NCBI RefSeq assembly: GCF_001721685.1
Contig: NZ_CP012502.1
Coordinates: forward strand, 3,286,001-3,350,000
Direction: 5' to 3'
Source of the DNA: Salisediminibacterium beveridgei
GTDB lineage: Bacteria > Bacillota > Bacilli > Bacillales > Salisediminibacteriaceae
DNA: 64,000 nucleotides
In this document: positions 41,588 through 50,199 of the stretch, one piece after another
How the letters are laid out: every line of letters starts with the position of its first letter
How positions within the stretch are numbered: the stretch's first letter is position 1
The notes under the pieces: model-generated
Database searches by the model: none
Told to the model about the DNA's origin: nothing
Seen by the model: only the letters and a program-made list of their open reading frames with translations
Made by a program: the position numbers and the translations under genes

Positions 41588-42259
41588 TTAATATTCCACC
41601 GTGATATCCACGTCTTCCCCGATGCTTTCGAAATCCTCATTGTTCGGTGCACTCCAGGTAATCCGGACATCTTCCACATCTTCTGCATTGGAGTTTTCGA
41701 GTACGAAGAAGATCGTCCCGCTGGAACTGGTATTACCCATCATGTCGCCACCCAGGTGATCCGACAACCACATGTCCGCCTGGAGCTGTTCACCTGTGGA
41801 CGTGGCAATTTCAGCCTGGTCTGCATAAAACATGATGTCCTCATCGGATGTGTTTTCCACCGAGATGTCCATTTGAATCAATTCCAGCTGATCCGTTTCC
41901 ATGAAATCAGCCATTTCTCCTGACAGTTCACCGGACTGGGCATTCAGCTGTTCGACCTCCATCACAACCGGACCTGTTTCGATCGTGTCGATGTCATCCG
42001 CACGGGCGTGCAGTGTAAACACACCACCTTCGTTTTCCACCGTCTCACCAACTTCCGTTTCCCAGCCGTCTTCTGCGATCTCGTCCGCGGCATCATCAGA
42101 ATCGTTAGTACCATTCGCCTCTTGATTGTTGCTGGCATTCTCTTCTGTGTTATTCCCTCCAGCATTCACATTGGTGTCTTCATTGCCTTCATTGTCATTT
42201 CCGCAAGCTGCAACTACCAATAGGGTTGCAAGCGACATACCTGTTATCAACTTTTTCAT
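41588..42259 (-). CDS. Lipoprotein with DUF4352-like domain
   Basis: A protein of about 223 residues whose signal sequence ends in VVAAC, a good lipobox, followed by an Asn/Glu/Asp/Gly-rich linker (about 20-60). The C-terminal domain (about 70-223) with LIQMDISVENTSDEDIMFYA and the SGTIFFVLEN pattern resembles the immunoglobulin-like DUF4352 domain of Gram-positive lipoproteins. It should be anchored on the outer membrane face. GGGGAG lies upstream; the adjacent ATG at 42262 is an equally possible start. Confidence 0.8.
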   Translation of the reverse strand: MKKLITGMSLATLLVVAACGNDNEGNEDTNVNAGGNNTEENASNNQEANGTNDSDDAADEIAEDGWETEVGETVENEGGVFTLHARADDIDTIETGPVVMEVEQLNAQSGELSGEMADFMETDQLELIQMDISVENTSDEDIMFYADQAEIATSTGEQLQADMWLSDHLGGDMMGNTSSSGTIFFVLENSNAEDVEDVRITWSAPNNEDFESIGEDVDITVEY

Positions 42260-42383
42260 CATCGATCTCCCCTTTTCGTTAAAGTCATGAATCATCACGC
42301 ATTGCTTTGCCTGATACCTTCTATACTACCGAGTGTTAGGACAGTGACTGTCAGCGAACGTCAGTTCATTGAAAAAAATAAAC

Positions 42384-42410
42384 CCGATTGCCGAAAAAAC
42401 AGGCAGTCGG
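42384..42410 (-). terminator. Hairpin terminator of the 61-residue membrane protein gene
   Basis: CCGATTGCC (42384-42392) and GGCAGTCGG (42402-42410) pair with one mismatch, and TTTATTTTTTT follows on the minus strand. Confidence 0.65.
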
Positions 42411-42476
42411 ATTCATCCATTCCGTATTAATGATTTTCAGTGCATGAAAAACACAACAATCATCCTTCGCAGAGTT

Positions 42477-42662
42477 TTAAACTTTTTGGTTGTTATTTGT
42501 GACTCGAGGTAAAACTTCGATCACAACCCATCCGATCATCATCCCGATTCCGGCTGCGACCAGGTTCCAAATCCAGTCAATGGATGCATGGATCACGTAA
42601 TCAAAAAAACAGAACAACAGATATAACGCTGCCCCTAACATCACTCTTTTTTTACCGTTCAT
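42477..42662 (-). CDS. Small two-helix membrane protein
   Basis: A 61-residue protein with two TM helices (VMLGAALYLLFCFFDYVI and WNLVAAGIGMMIGWVVIEVL) joined by a short polar turn and a basic N-terminus. AAGGATGG lies somewhat far upstream of the ATG. A terminator follows it. Family unknown. It stands alone between the lipoprotein and CDGSH genes. Confidence 0.6.
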   Translation of the reverse strand: MNGKKRVMLGAALYLLFCFFDYVIHASIDWIWNLVAAGIGMMIGWVVIEVLPRVTNNNQKV

Positions 42663-42953
42663 TGTGGCTCAACCATCCTTTTTTGCGTCGCACGCGATTC
42701 ACTCACACAACCATTTATTACTTATTTTAACAGGGAATATACGTGATTTCCTTCTTTTCTTGAAATTCTTTTTTGCCCGAGTATAAACACATCCAATGCC
42801 AATCCATCCAGAAAAGACTGAATTATTTGATAATTTTTCAGTTCTATACTATGATGGCTTTAGTCGGATCGATCGACGAAGACTGAAACCAACAGATCAG
42901 ACACCCAGGTACATAACACCCGGTTTCGACTCGACGAATAGGGAGGTGAAAGA

Positions 42954-43148
42954 ATGGCAGACGTAAAAATTACCATCACCGATAACGGGCCCGTGATCGT
43001 TAAAGGCGAAGTGGAGCTGGTTGACGGCGCGGGAAAGCCGATGGATTCCAAAAAAACAACGGCCTTGTGCCGCTGCGGTTTATCGTCCAATAAACCTTTT
43101 TGTGACGGATCACACCAATCCAAATTCGAAAGTGAAGTCAGAGCGTAA
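42954..43148 (+). CDS. CDGSH-type iron-sulfur protein
   Basis: A 64-residue protein with one CDGSH motif, [16 protein letters not shown], whose three Cys and one His bind a [2Fe-2S] cluster. The N-terminal beta strands ([20 protein letters not shown]) are typical of small bacterial CDGSH proteins thought to act in electron transfer or cluster handling. GGGAGGTG precedes the ATG by 7 bases. Monocistronic, with a strong terminator at 43161-43198. Confidence 0.92.
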   Translation: MADVKITITDNGPVIVKGEVELVDGAGKPMDSKKTTALCRCGLSSNKPFCDGSHQSKFESEVRA

Positions 43149-43160
43149 CCACGCATACAT

Positions 43161-43198
43161 CAAGGAGCACTCCGCCAGCTGCGGAATGCTCCTTTTTC
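43161..43198. terminator. Hairpin terminator
   Basis: AAGGAGCACTCCGC (43161-43174) and GCGGAATGCTCCTT (43180-43193) pair with one mismatch, with TTTTT after. It separates the convergent CDGSH and GIY-YIG genes. Confidence 0.8.
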
Positions 43199-43211
43199 AG
43201 GTTTCATTCAG

Positions 43212-44021
43212 TTAATTGTTGTACCCAAACCGTTTATCTTTGGTCAGGAGCACGTTCATCCAATGATGCTCTCTTCGGATGATGACCGTATCCTCGGTGG
43301 TGGATTTGTAGATTTCCAATATCGCATAGCGGAAATTGGATTTGATGTAGTCGAAGTGGAGTGCCTTCAGGTCTTTATTCCCGCCATGACCGGTTTGGAT
43401 ATAGTTCCGCCACCTGCCTAAAAGCATGTCCTCCCCATATGCCGAACCGACATAGCGCTTGCCTGATTTAACGTCGGTGATCAGATAAATCCCCTTCTGG
43501 TTTTCCAGCTCCGTTTTCCACTCTTTCTTTTCGACGACCCGTCGTAAATCCTGCCACGACAAATTCACGTTCTCATAGCCCGGAAAACCATCATCTTCAA
43601 AGGTGTCGTTGATGATCTCATATACCTCGCACTCGTTGATGACACTCTCCGCTCTTCGGATCATGTTTTGCGATTTGTTTTTAAATTTCACGATCAGCCT
43701 GCCGAAATACTTTTTGTATGTTTCGATCGTTTCATAACGATAACCGACACCGTTATAAACGCCCAAGTCCTCGGTGATCCTGCTGATATCAAATAACAGC
43801 CACTTGTCGTGATCAATTCGGATAAAACCGATCGCAATCTGACCGACTCGAAAAGACTTGTTCTTGGCGTAATTCCAAAACTGCCCCGTATACAAGCCGT
43901 CGTCTTTATCTTTAAACAACTGAATGGGATCAAACTCCTCCCTGTTGCTTTGGTTGAAGCGGATCTTGGTATGTTTCAACTCTTGTTCGGTCAGCTTCAA
44001 AATGTCATTGAGTATAATCAC
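43212..44021 (-). CDS. GIY-YIG domain protein
   Basis: A 269-residue protein whose C-terminal third is a GIY-YIG nuclease-type domain: KGIYLITDVKSGKRYVGSAY gives the GIY and YVG motifs, followed by LLGRWRNYIQTGHGGN (catalytic Arg) and a late Glu in IRREHHWMN. The N-terminal 170 residues form an unrecognised domain with many aromatic residues. This layout occurs in standalone GIY-YIG proteins of unknown biological role, possibly nucleases. Monocistronic and convergent with the CDGSH gene. Confidence 0.85.
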   Translation of the reverse strand: MIILNDILKLTEQELKHTKIRFNQSNREEFDPIQLFKDKDDGLYTGQFWNYAKNKSFRVGQIAIGFIRIDHDKWLLFDISRITEDLGVYNGVGYRYETIETYKKYFGRLIVKFKNKSQNMIRRAESVINECEVYEIINDTFEDDGFPGYENVNLSWQDLRRVVEKKEWKTELENQKGIYLITDVKSGKRYVGSAYGEDMLLGRWRNYIQTGHGGNKDLKALHFDYIKSNFRYAILEIYKSTTEDTVIIRREHHWMNVLLTKDKRFGYNN

Positions 44022-44150
44022 GACAGCCCCTCATTTCCAGTTTTGATCAACTGCTTTTCCTGTTATTGTATACCAATACGCCACCTTTTTCCTCCACTGA
44101 TGGATGATGCCCTGTGTTACTTGAATCTTTCGGTCTGTGAACAGAGCAAA

Positions 44151-44176
44151 ACCAGATGCACAACTGGGCATCTGGT
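44151..44176 (-). terminator. Hairpin terminator of the DsbA-like gene
   Basis: ACCAGATGC (44151-44159) and GCATCTGGT (44168-44176) form a perfect 9-bp stem, followed by TTTTGCTC on the minus strand. Confidence 0.7.
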
Positions 44177-44184
44177 GCTTTCCG

Positions 44185-45111
44185 TCAGTTCGTTCGTCTG
44201 ACATACCATTCACTGAGAAACATTTGAATCTCATAGGACTCTTCTGAAAGTTGCCGCTCAACGAAGGCTTTTGCTTCGGCAGGTGCTACTTCGTACAGGA
44301 CTTCGATTTCCTTTGCAAACAGGAGCTGTTCGTCTTTCAGCAGGACCGGAAGATCCGGTACCGGTCCTGCTTTGACTTCTTTACCGCGCAGCTTCTTCAG
44401 GCCATCAATGTACGTCTCCAAGGGACGCCCGCCAACAATTCGCACGCCTTCGTTCTTTTCATTCACCATGATGATGGTCGGAAAGGCCCGGGCACGGAGG
44501 CTTCTGGCAAGCGCGAAATCCTCCATGAGGAGCGCATGGCCCCTCTCCCCGTCTGCCTCTGTCACGATCCTCTCTCCGTCAAGACCCATATCCGACAGGA
44601 TCTCACGAAGGACCGTTGCTTCTCCGATGTTCCGGTTCCCGATAAAGAGTGCTTCTCTCATGCGCCGGAGACACTGAACGGCCGCCTCTTTCCCGTGGAT
44701 GGTCTCCACGACTTTGAAGACTCTCGAAGGAGGGTAGGATGACGCGAGAGGGTTGGTTTTCATCAGGGACCCGTCGATGGGCATACGGGCATGTTCGCCA
44801 ACTTCACGCCAGTGGCCGGCCACGTCTTCCGGACCATGGATGCCGTTCGCCGGATCCACAGGGCCTCCGTGCCATTTTTCCAGAAGTCCGCCCATGACAA
44901 TACGGACCGTGAGCTCTCCTTGATACATCGTCAAAAAGCGGCGAAGTACCGGTTCGATAGCCCAGCAGTGGGAACAGATCGGGTCGGTGACGTAGTAGAG
45001 GATTACAGGGGCGCTATCTGAAGCTGGTGCTCTGACGAATGCGGATGTTTCCGCCGTGTCGCCACTGATACCCGTTTCTATGTCGAAAAGCAGGTCGTTT
45101 GTCTTTTTCAT
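44185..45111 (-). CDS. DsbA/FrnE-family thioredoxin-fold protein
   Basis: A 308-residue protein with a thioredoxin fold split by a helical insertion. YYVTDPICSHCWAIEPVLRR carries the CxxC active site and RARAFPTIIMVNEKN the cis-Pro. No signal peptide, so it is cytosolic. It resembles the DsbA/FrnE group and also the SpxH/YjbH adaptor group of bacilli (which has a related DPLCPECW motif); FrnE-like is favoured by the insertion and length. AGGAGG precedes the ATG. Its upstream region is occupied entirely by the 20-bp tandem array at 45141-45316. Confidence 0.82.
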   Translation of the reverse strand: MKKTNDLLFDIETGISGDTAETSAFVRAPASDSAPVILYYVTDPICSHCWAIEPVLRRFLTMYQGELTVRIVMGGLLEKWHGGPVDPANGIHGPEDVAGHWREVGEHARMPIDGSLMKTNPLASSYPPSRVFKVVETIHGKEAAVQCLRRMREALFIGNRNIGEATVLREILSDMGLDGERIVTEADGERGHALLMEDFALARSLRARAFPTIIMVNEKNEGVRIVGGRPLETYIDGLKKLRGKEVKAGPVPDLPVLLKDEQLLFAKEIEVLYEVAPAEAKAFVERQLSEESYEIQMFLSEWYVRRTN

Positions 45112-45140
45112 AACAGTGTCCTCCTGACAGGTGACTCGTT

Positions 45141-45316
45141 GTGCGCGGATCCGAGCGAACTTGCTCGGATCTTCCGTATTGTGTTCGGATTATGGAAGGC
45201 TTGCTCGGAAACCTTAAGAGTTGCGCGGATCGCGGCAGACGTGCTCGGATATGCCAGATGATGCTCGGATTCCGGCAGATTTGCTCGACATTTCGAAAAG
45301 TTGAGCGGATCCCGCC
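45141..45316. repeat. Array of nine 20-bp tandem units (KTGCTCGGAT + variable 10 bp)
   Basis: Units begin at 45141, 45161, 45181, 45201, 45221, 45241, 45261, 45281 and 45301, exactly 20 bp apart. The first ten bases are conserved (consensus TTGCTCGGAT or GTGCTCGGAT, 0-3 mismatches per unit); the second ten differ, though several contain GGCAGA or CCAGA. The array fills the gap between the nucleoside hydrolase stop and the DsbA-like gene's ribosome site. The exact period and the conserved/variable alternation suggest phased protein-binding sites or a structured leader. Confidence 0.85.
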
Positions 45317-45317
45317 T

Positions 45318-46334
45318 TCAGCCGTGCTTTTCTTTTAGAATATATCGTCGGTAGTCGTCATACGCCTCTGGAAAACAGAGTTTCATGAAGGCCTTTTTGA
45401 AGGCGATGGGATCGATGTCCATGTAGACATTCGCATTCTTTGCAAGCCCCGCTTCGGCGAAAAGGGACTGATGCTTCTGCACAACCGTCTGTCCTTTACA
45501 GATGCCCTCGGTTTCGATCTGAAGATTCACGCCCACCAGGATGTCGAACTTATCCGTCAAGGTCGGGTCAATCGCTGTCATCACGGCAACGAGGTCGTGA
45601 ATGATGACGCCTGTCTGCTTGATGAACTTCCAGTACATGTCCTGATAGTGCTCGGCAATTCGACTGAGGATCTGGCCGATTTCCCCGCATTCGGTCCGCA
45701 GAAAGAACAGATCATCGAGGGTAATCTGCGTCTGGTGGGTGATGTCGAGGCCGATCATGTTGATTTCGATGTCTTCACCTAAGTCATAGGTTTCTTTGAC
45801 CGCCTCTGGGTCGAACCAGTAGTTGAACTCCGCCACCGGCGTCCGGTTCCCGAGGTGCACGCCCCCGCCCATGGACCAGATCGTCTTGACCTGTTTCATC
45901 GTGTTGCGGTCTTTTTCAATGGCCAGGGCGAGATTGGTCATCGGGCCCAAAGAGATGATTTCCACTTCGTCCGGATGGGCTTTGACCGTCTCCAGGATAA
46001 AATCAACAGCATGCGTATCGGATTTCTTCGTGAGATCCGGGGTAAGCGTCACGCTGCCTAAGCCGCTCTCCCCGTGGACCGTCGTCTTCAGCTCGTAGCC
46101 CGACTCTTCGCGAAGCTGATTCAGTGAACCCTCCGCTCCCGGATACACCTTGCAGTCTGCGTCCATCAGCTTCACAATTCCCAGGGCGTTGTTCACACAC
46201 GGCTCAAGCCCTACATTTCCTGCTACAACCGTGATGCCAAGGACGTCAAACCCGGCATAAGACAGGGCGGCGATGATGGCGTAAGTATCATCGATCCCCG
46301 GGTCCGTATCAATGATGATTTTTCGTTTTGTCAT
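45318..46334 (-). CDS. Inosine-uridine preferring nucleoside hydrolase family protein
   Basis: A 338-residue IUNH-family enzyme. IIIDTDPGIDDTYAI is the calcium-binding Asp cluster at the N-terminus, and EIISLGPMTNLALAIE and the GGGVHLGNRTPVAEFNYWFD block complete the family signature. The C-terminal Asp comes from VIIHDLVAVM. These cytosolic enzymes hydrolyse nucleosides to base and ribose in salvage. Start 46334 follows AGGAG by about 8 bases. No transporter adjoins it. Confidence 0.9.
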   Translation of the reverse strand: MTKRKIIIDTDPGIDDTYAIIAALSYAGFDVLGITVVAGNVGLEPCVNNALGIVKLMDADCKVYPGAEGSLNQLREESGYELKTTVHGESGLGSVTLTPDLTKKSDTHAVDFILETVKAHPDEVEIISLGPMTNLALAIEKDRNTMKQVKTIWSMGGGVHLGNRTPVAEFNYWFDPEAVKETYDLGEDIEINMIGLDITHQTQITLDDLFFLRTECGEIGQILSRIAEHYQDMYWKFIKQTGVIIHDLVAVMTAIDPTLTDKFDILVGVNLQIETEGICKGQTVVQKHQSLFAEAGLAKNANVYMDIDPIAFKKAFMKLCFPEAYDDYRRYILKEKHG

Positions 46335-46473
46335 GACTGATTCTCCTATCATAATGAATTGGTCTCTTCGTTGAATAATGGTTTACCTTTTCAGAGCGCT
46401 TCTCCTCCTCAGTATAGTGGATTCCGCGGAATAGGTATAGAAAAGACGTCAGCATTGGAAAACTCGGAACTGA

Positions 46474-46505
46474 CCCCATTGCAGTTATCCTTTACTGCAA
46501 TGGGG
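46474..46505. repeat. Intergenic inverted repeat (GACCCC-type)
   Basis: CCCCATTGCAGT (46474-46485) and ACTGCAATGGGG (46494-46505) form a perfect 12-bp stem preceded by CTGA and followed by ATCGGG. It lies upstream of the Fic gene and belongs with the other CCTGACCCC hairpins of this window; its A/T context gives no strong terminator. Confidence 0.6.
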
Positions 46506-46558
46506 ATCGGGCTTATTGTTGCAGTAACGATATTTTGTGAAGTAAAAAGATCGTTAAA

Positions 46559-46586
46559 TTGAATCTGAACTTATTTATGATACAAT
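46559..46586 (+). promoter_or_regulatory. Promoter of the Fic gene
   Basis: TTGAAT (46559-46564) and TACAAT (46581-46586) are separated by 16 bases, about 30 bases before the Fic start codon and its AAGGAGG site. Confidence 0.65.
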
Positions 46587-46618
46587 ATATATAATCAAAA
46601 TCGAAAAGGAGGCCCGCG

Positions 46619-47722
46619 ATGAAACAGCCATATAATCTTCCCCTGTTACCTGTTTCGTTTACGCCTGAAACAGAGCTCTCATTTTACAAAAAAGTTGTGG
46701 AAGCGACCTCCAAACTTGAGAAGCTGAAGCAAAAGATGAATGACTCTCTCGTCAGTGAATCATTTATGGCGCTTCTGACTCTCCAGGAATCCGTTCAATC
46801 CACACGAATTGAGGGCACTCAAGTTACGTTCAGTGAAATGTTGGAAGATGAAATGGATCAGGGAATGGATTGGGAAAAAATTGAGGTGAGGAACTACCGG
46901 CGGGCACTTCAAATCGGTGTTGAAGCAATCAATACTGGCTATCCTGTATCAGAAAGGCTTCTTCGCCGCATGCACAGCGAGTTAATGGCAGAAGCCCGCG
47001 GTTCAAAAGGAGATGGAGGTGAATACCGAAAAGTTCAAAATTTCATAGGTCCTTCAAAGGATATAAAAGATGCTTCTTATATTCCACCCGAACCTCAATA
47101 CTTGGGCGAATACATGTCGAATCTGGAACATTTTATTAACGGCCATCCTTATAAACAACAAAGCAATGGTGACTTACACGGGTTAATCAAAACCGCCATT
47201 GTCCATGCGCAATTCGAATCGATCCATCCTTTTTTAGACGGAAATGGCCGACTGGGCAGAATCTTAATCGTCCTGCATATGATGAAGGAGAATTTAATTG
47301 ATTCCCCCTCTTTCTTCTTAAGCGAGGAATTGGAGAAAGAACGGTTTCGGTATTACGCTTTATTAAATGGCGTGAGAGGCGTCGGAGAAAAAACTCCCAA
47401 CTGGGAGAATTGGATCCATTTCTTCCTCGATGCAACGATTCGCATGGCCGAGAAACAGTACAACAAACTCGACCAAGCTGAAGATCTCTATCATGAAGGC
47501 TTGCAAAAGCTATCTTCCGGATCATCAAAACATGTGTGGGGCATGGTGATGAAATTTCCAATTACTTCTGTGAAACAGGTCGAACACCATTCTGATCTCG
47601 CTGCGTCCACGATCCGAAAGGCATTCCGGGAGCTTACGGACAAACAGATGGTCTTTTCTGACGACCGCCAACGAAACAAGCGTTTTTTTCAGTATGACTT
47701 AATCAGAATCATGACCGATTAA
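46619..47722 (+). CDS. Fic-family AMPylase with N-terminal inhibitory motif and winged helix
   Basis: A 367-residue Fic protein. The active site is HPFLDGNGRLGR at about residue 203 (His catalytic, Asp metal-binding). The inhibitory helix motif STRIEGT lies N-terminal (about 60-66), which makes it a class II, self-inhibited Fic protein; the Glu blocks ATP's gamma phosphate. The C-terminal 70 residues are a winged-helix DNA-binding domain (FPITSVKQVEHHSDLAASTI). Fic enzymes transfer AMP to target proteins; the target here is unknown. AAGGAGG precedes the ATG, and the gene is monocistronic. Confidence 0.92.
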   Translation: MKQPYNLPLLPVSFTPETELSFYKKVVEATSKLEKLKQKMNDSLVSESFMALLTLQESVQSTRIEGTQVTFSEMLEDEMDQGMDWEKIEVRNYRRALQIGVEAINTGYPVSERLLRRMHSELMAEARGSKGDGGEYRKVQNFIGPSKDIKDASYIPPEPQYLGEYMSNLEHFINGHPYKQQSNGDLHGLIKTAIVHAQFESIHPFLDGNGRLGRILIVLHMMKENLIDSPSFFLSEELEKERFRYYALLNGVRGVGEKTPNWENWIHFFLDATIRMAEKQYNKLDQAEDLYHEGLQKLSSGSSKHVWGMVMKFPITSVKQVEHHSDLAASTIRKAFRELTDKQMVFSDDRQRNKRFFQYDLIRIMTD

Positions 47723-47732
47723 TCGAACCCTG

Positions 47733-47785
47733 GCGCCTGACCCCACTGCGGTAATGCTTTGCTGCAATGAGGGTCAGGCTTTTTT
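47733..47785 (+). terminator. Terminator of the Fic gene (GGGTCAGG-type)
   Basis: GCCTGACCC (47735-47743) and GGGTCAGGC (47771-47779) form the stem, followed by TTTTTT on the plus strand. The stop codon of the convergent XRE gene (TCA at 47774-47776 on the plus strand) lies inside the second arm. Confidence 0.75.
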
Positions 47786-48403
47786 CGGTTTCCGCCATAC
47801 CGGTATGAAGAACTTAATATTAATGATGCTCACTACGGCCATACCGAGGATCATGGTGATCAGTGTCTTGATGCTTTCTTCGAACGGCCATGAGCCATAG
47901 AGAAAGATCGCGAGTGCAAAGAGCAAATCAAACCAGATCACCTGTTTCGATCCGGCTTTCCGGTTGAAATAATCCCACGATCCGATGAATGTCAAAACAA
48001 ATCCGATGGCAAACACCACCCCATACCACAGTTGAACATACCACCCGGGCATGGAGCCCAGATCTGCCGAGTCGGTGATGCCACCCATAAACCCTATCGC
48101 CCCGATCAGGAGCAACACACGGCCGAATACCGCAGCCAATTGCATACGGATATCTTTTTTTACTGGATCAGACGGAATTTCCGGAATTTCCTCATCGCCT
48201 GGATTTATTTCCGGGGAAATGAGCTCTCTGATGTCGCACTTAAACAAATTCGCCAGACGGATCAAATTGTCGGTAGAGGGTTCTGACGAATTCGTTTCCC
48301 ATTTCGAGACCGCCTGCCGGCTGACACCTAACCGCCCGGCGACATATTCCTGTGACAGTTTCAAAGCCTTTCGTTTACTGCTGATGTTTTCTCCTAGTGA
48401 CAT
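47774..48403 (-). CDS. XRE-family regulator with C-terminal membrane domain
   Basis: A 209-residue protein. A Cro/C1 helix-turn-helix at the N-terminus (LGENISSKRKALKLSQEYVA, GRLGVSRQAVSKWETNSSEP) is followed by an acidic Pro-rich linker and about four TM helices (for example RVLLLIGAIGFMGGI and GVVFAIGFVLTFIGSWDYF). Such HTH-membrane fusions are common in Firmicutes and may transduce envelope signals. Start 48403 is set by AAGGAG 9 bases upstream. The gene's 3' end overlaps the Fic terminator arm. Confidence 0.85.
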   Translation of the reverse strand: MSLGENISSKRKALKLSQEYVAGRLGVSRQAVSKWETNSSEPSTDNLIRLANLFKCDIRELISPEINPGDEEIPEIPSDPVKKDIRMQLAAVFGRVLLLIGAIGFMGGITDSADLGSMPGWYVQLWYGVVFAIGFVLTFIGSWDYFNRKAGSKQVIWFDLLFALAIFLYGSWPFEESIKTLITMILGMAVVSIINIKFFIPVWRKPKKA

Positions 48404-48690
48404 GATCATATGCTCCTTAGCTGAATGTGATAACCTGATCCTAACGTATAGAGCAGTTGCGCACCACCAACTACATAGCAACAATTGGTTGCAACCACCG
48501 ATTTTCGGTACATTAGCGTTTTTGAACAATCCAATCAGCGCCTTCCCTTTCATGCTCTCATTACATTTAAAAGAGCTTAAAAGGGAATTTTTATAGTGAG
48601 TGTTTTATACCAATAAACCTTATCAATCGTATCTGTCCAAACCAAATTCCTTCATCCATTTCAATTGCATCAGCGCTGCAGCTGCAGAGG

Positions 48691-48699
48691 TGATATAAT
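48691..48699 (+). promoter_or_regulatory. Extended -10 promoter of dbpA
   Basis: TGATATAAT (48691-48699) is an extended -10 element, 54 bases before the helicase start. No matching -35 is seen at normal spacing. The 48404-48753 gap also contains palindromes GGTTGCAACC (48488-48497) and CTGCAGCTGCAG (about 48675), and no gene. Confidence 0.55.
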
Positions 48700-48753
48700 G
48701 ATCCGAGGGAATACGTTCGACAAGCAGAACCAATCTGAAAATGAGGGTGACCA

Positions 48754-50199
48754 ATGACAACGAATCAATTTACAACGTTCGGACTATCAGAAGACATCGT
48801 CCGCTCGCTGACTGAATTAAAGATGACCGAACCGACAGACGTGCAAACACGAGTGATTCCACTGGCTTTAGACAAGCAGGATCTCATGGTGACATCGCAG
48901 ACCGGCACGGGAAAGACCGCTTCTTTTGCGATCCCGATCTGTGAAATGATCGACTGGGAAGAGAACCGGCCACAGGCGTTAATTCTCTCGCCCACCCGGG
49001 AACTGGCGGCACAAATCCAGGAAGACATCACCAATATCGGCCGCTTCAAACGCATCAAAGCCACGGCGATTTACGGACAGGAACCCTTTGCCAAGCAGAA
49101 ACTCGAGCTGAAACAGAAATCCCACGTCGTCATCGGGACACCGGGACGGGTCCTGGATCACATCGAAAAAGGGACCCTTTTTCTCAACAGGATCGAGTAC
49201 CTCATCATCGACGAAGCGGATCAGATGCTCAATATGGGCTTCATCGATCAGGTGGAAGCCATCATCAAACAGCTTCCGGAAAGGCGCACCACATCGATCT
49301 TCTCGGCCACCATCAGTGACCAGATCAAACGCCTCTCCAAGCAGTATATGCAGGAACCAAAGCAGATCACGATCCGTCAGGAAACCGTCTCCCCGGACTC
49401 CATTGACCAGTCCGTCATCCACGTCACAAACAAGGAGAAGATCAAGATCCTGAAGGATGTGACGAAGGTCGAGAACCCGGACAGCTGCCTGATTTTCTGC
49501 AACACCCAGGAGAGTGTGGACCAGCTTGAAGACGAATTGAATCAAAACGGCTACCGCCCACGGAAAATTCACGGCGGTCTCGCGCAGAAGGAACGCTTTG
49601 CTGTGATGGAGGCCTTTAAGCGCGGCGCTTTTCGCTATTTGATCGCGACGAACGTCGCTGCCAGGGGGATCGACATCGACAACGTCTCCCTTGTCATCAA
49701 TTACGACGTGCCGTTTGAGAAGGAGAGCTATGTGCACCGGACCGGTCGAACGGGCCGTGCGGGGAAAACAGGCAAAGCGATTACCTTTGTCAATAACCGT
49801 GAAAAAGGCGCCATCCGTGACCTTGAACGCTACACAGGGACGATCATTCCCCTCGCCACGGCCCCAACGGAAGCGGAAGTGAAACGAAGCGAAGAAGCCT
49901 TCTTTCAAAAACTGACGACGGCTCCGGAGCGAAAAGAAAACAAAAACGCCGATCTCAACAAAGAAATCATGACGCTGTATGTAAACGGCGGCAAGAAGAA
50001 AAAGCTTAGAGCACCGGACTTCGTCGGCACACTGACAAGCATCGACGGCATTACCGCCGACGACATCGGCATCATCACCATCCAGGAAACGAGCACCCTC
50101 ATCGACATCTTTAACGGCAAAGGCCAACTTGCCCTTGAGGAACTGCAGCAGCGGACCGTGAAAGGCAAGAAGCTGAAGGTACGAAAAGCGAAAAGATAA
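48754..50199 (+). CDS. dbpA: DEAD-box ATP-dependent RNA helicase DbpA (YxiN type)
   Basis: A 481-residue DEAD-box helicase. Q motif region FGLSEDIVRSL, motif I SQTGTGKTASF, Ia PTRELAAQI, Ib TPGRVLDHI, II IDEADQML (DEAD), III SATISDQ, V ATNVAARGIDIDN and VI HRTGRTGRAGKTG are all present. The C-terminal 75 residues (MTLYVNGGKKKKLRAPDFVG) form the DbpA RNA-binding domain, which in B. subtilis YxiN binds hairpin 92 of 23S rRNA, so the protein acts in 50S ribosome assembly. Monocistronic, with the cold-shock gene downstream. Confidence 0.94.
   Translation: MTTNQFTTFGLSEDIVRSLTELKMTEPTDVQTRVIPLALDKQDLMVTSQTGTGKTASFAIPICEMIDWEENRPQALILSPTRELAAQIQEDITNIGRFKRIKATAIYGQEPFAKQKLELKQKSHVVIGTPGRVLDHIEKGTLFLNRIEYLIIDEADQMLNMGFIDQVEAIIKQLPERRTTSIFSATISDQIKRLSKQYMQEPKQITIRQETVSPDSIDQSVIHVTNKEKIKILKDVTKVENPDSCLIFCNTQESVDQLEDELNQNGYRPRKIHGGLAQKERFAVMEAFKRGAFRYLIATNVAARGIDIDNVSLVINYDVPFEKESYVHRTGRTGRAGKTGKAITFVNNREKGAIRDLERYTGTIIPLATAPTEAEVKRSEEAFFQKLTTAPERKENKNADLNKEIMTLYVNGGKKKKLRAPDFVGTLTSIDGITADDIGIITIQETSTLIDIFNGKGQLALEELQQRTVKGKKLKVRKAKR

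Noticed and set aside
45141..45316. CRISPR-like reading of the 20-bp tandem array
   Set aside because: The conserved part is only 10 bp, the variable part only 10 bp, the conserved decamer itself varies, and there are no cas genes. CRISPR repeats and spacers are 20-40 bp each.
46359..46562. Plus-strand 67-codon frame upstream of the Fic gene
   Set aside because: It spans the GACCCC inverted repeat and ends in the Fic promoter region. The hydrophobic end is short and no ribosome site is present.
48979..50127. Long minus-strand open frame of 382 codons
   Set aside because: It lies wholly inside dbpA on the opposite strand, whose protein carries every DEAD-box motif. The antisense frame has no recognisable domain or ribosome site and reflects codon bias.
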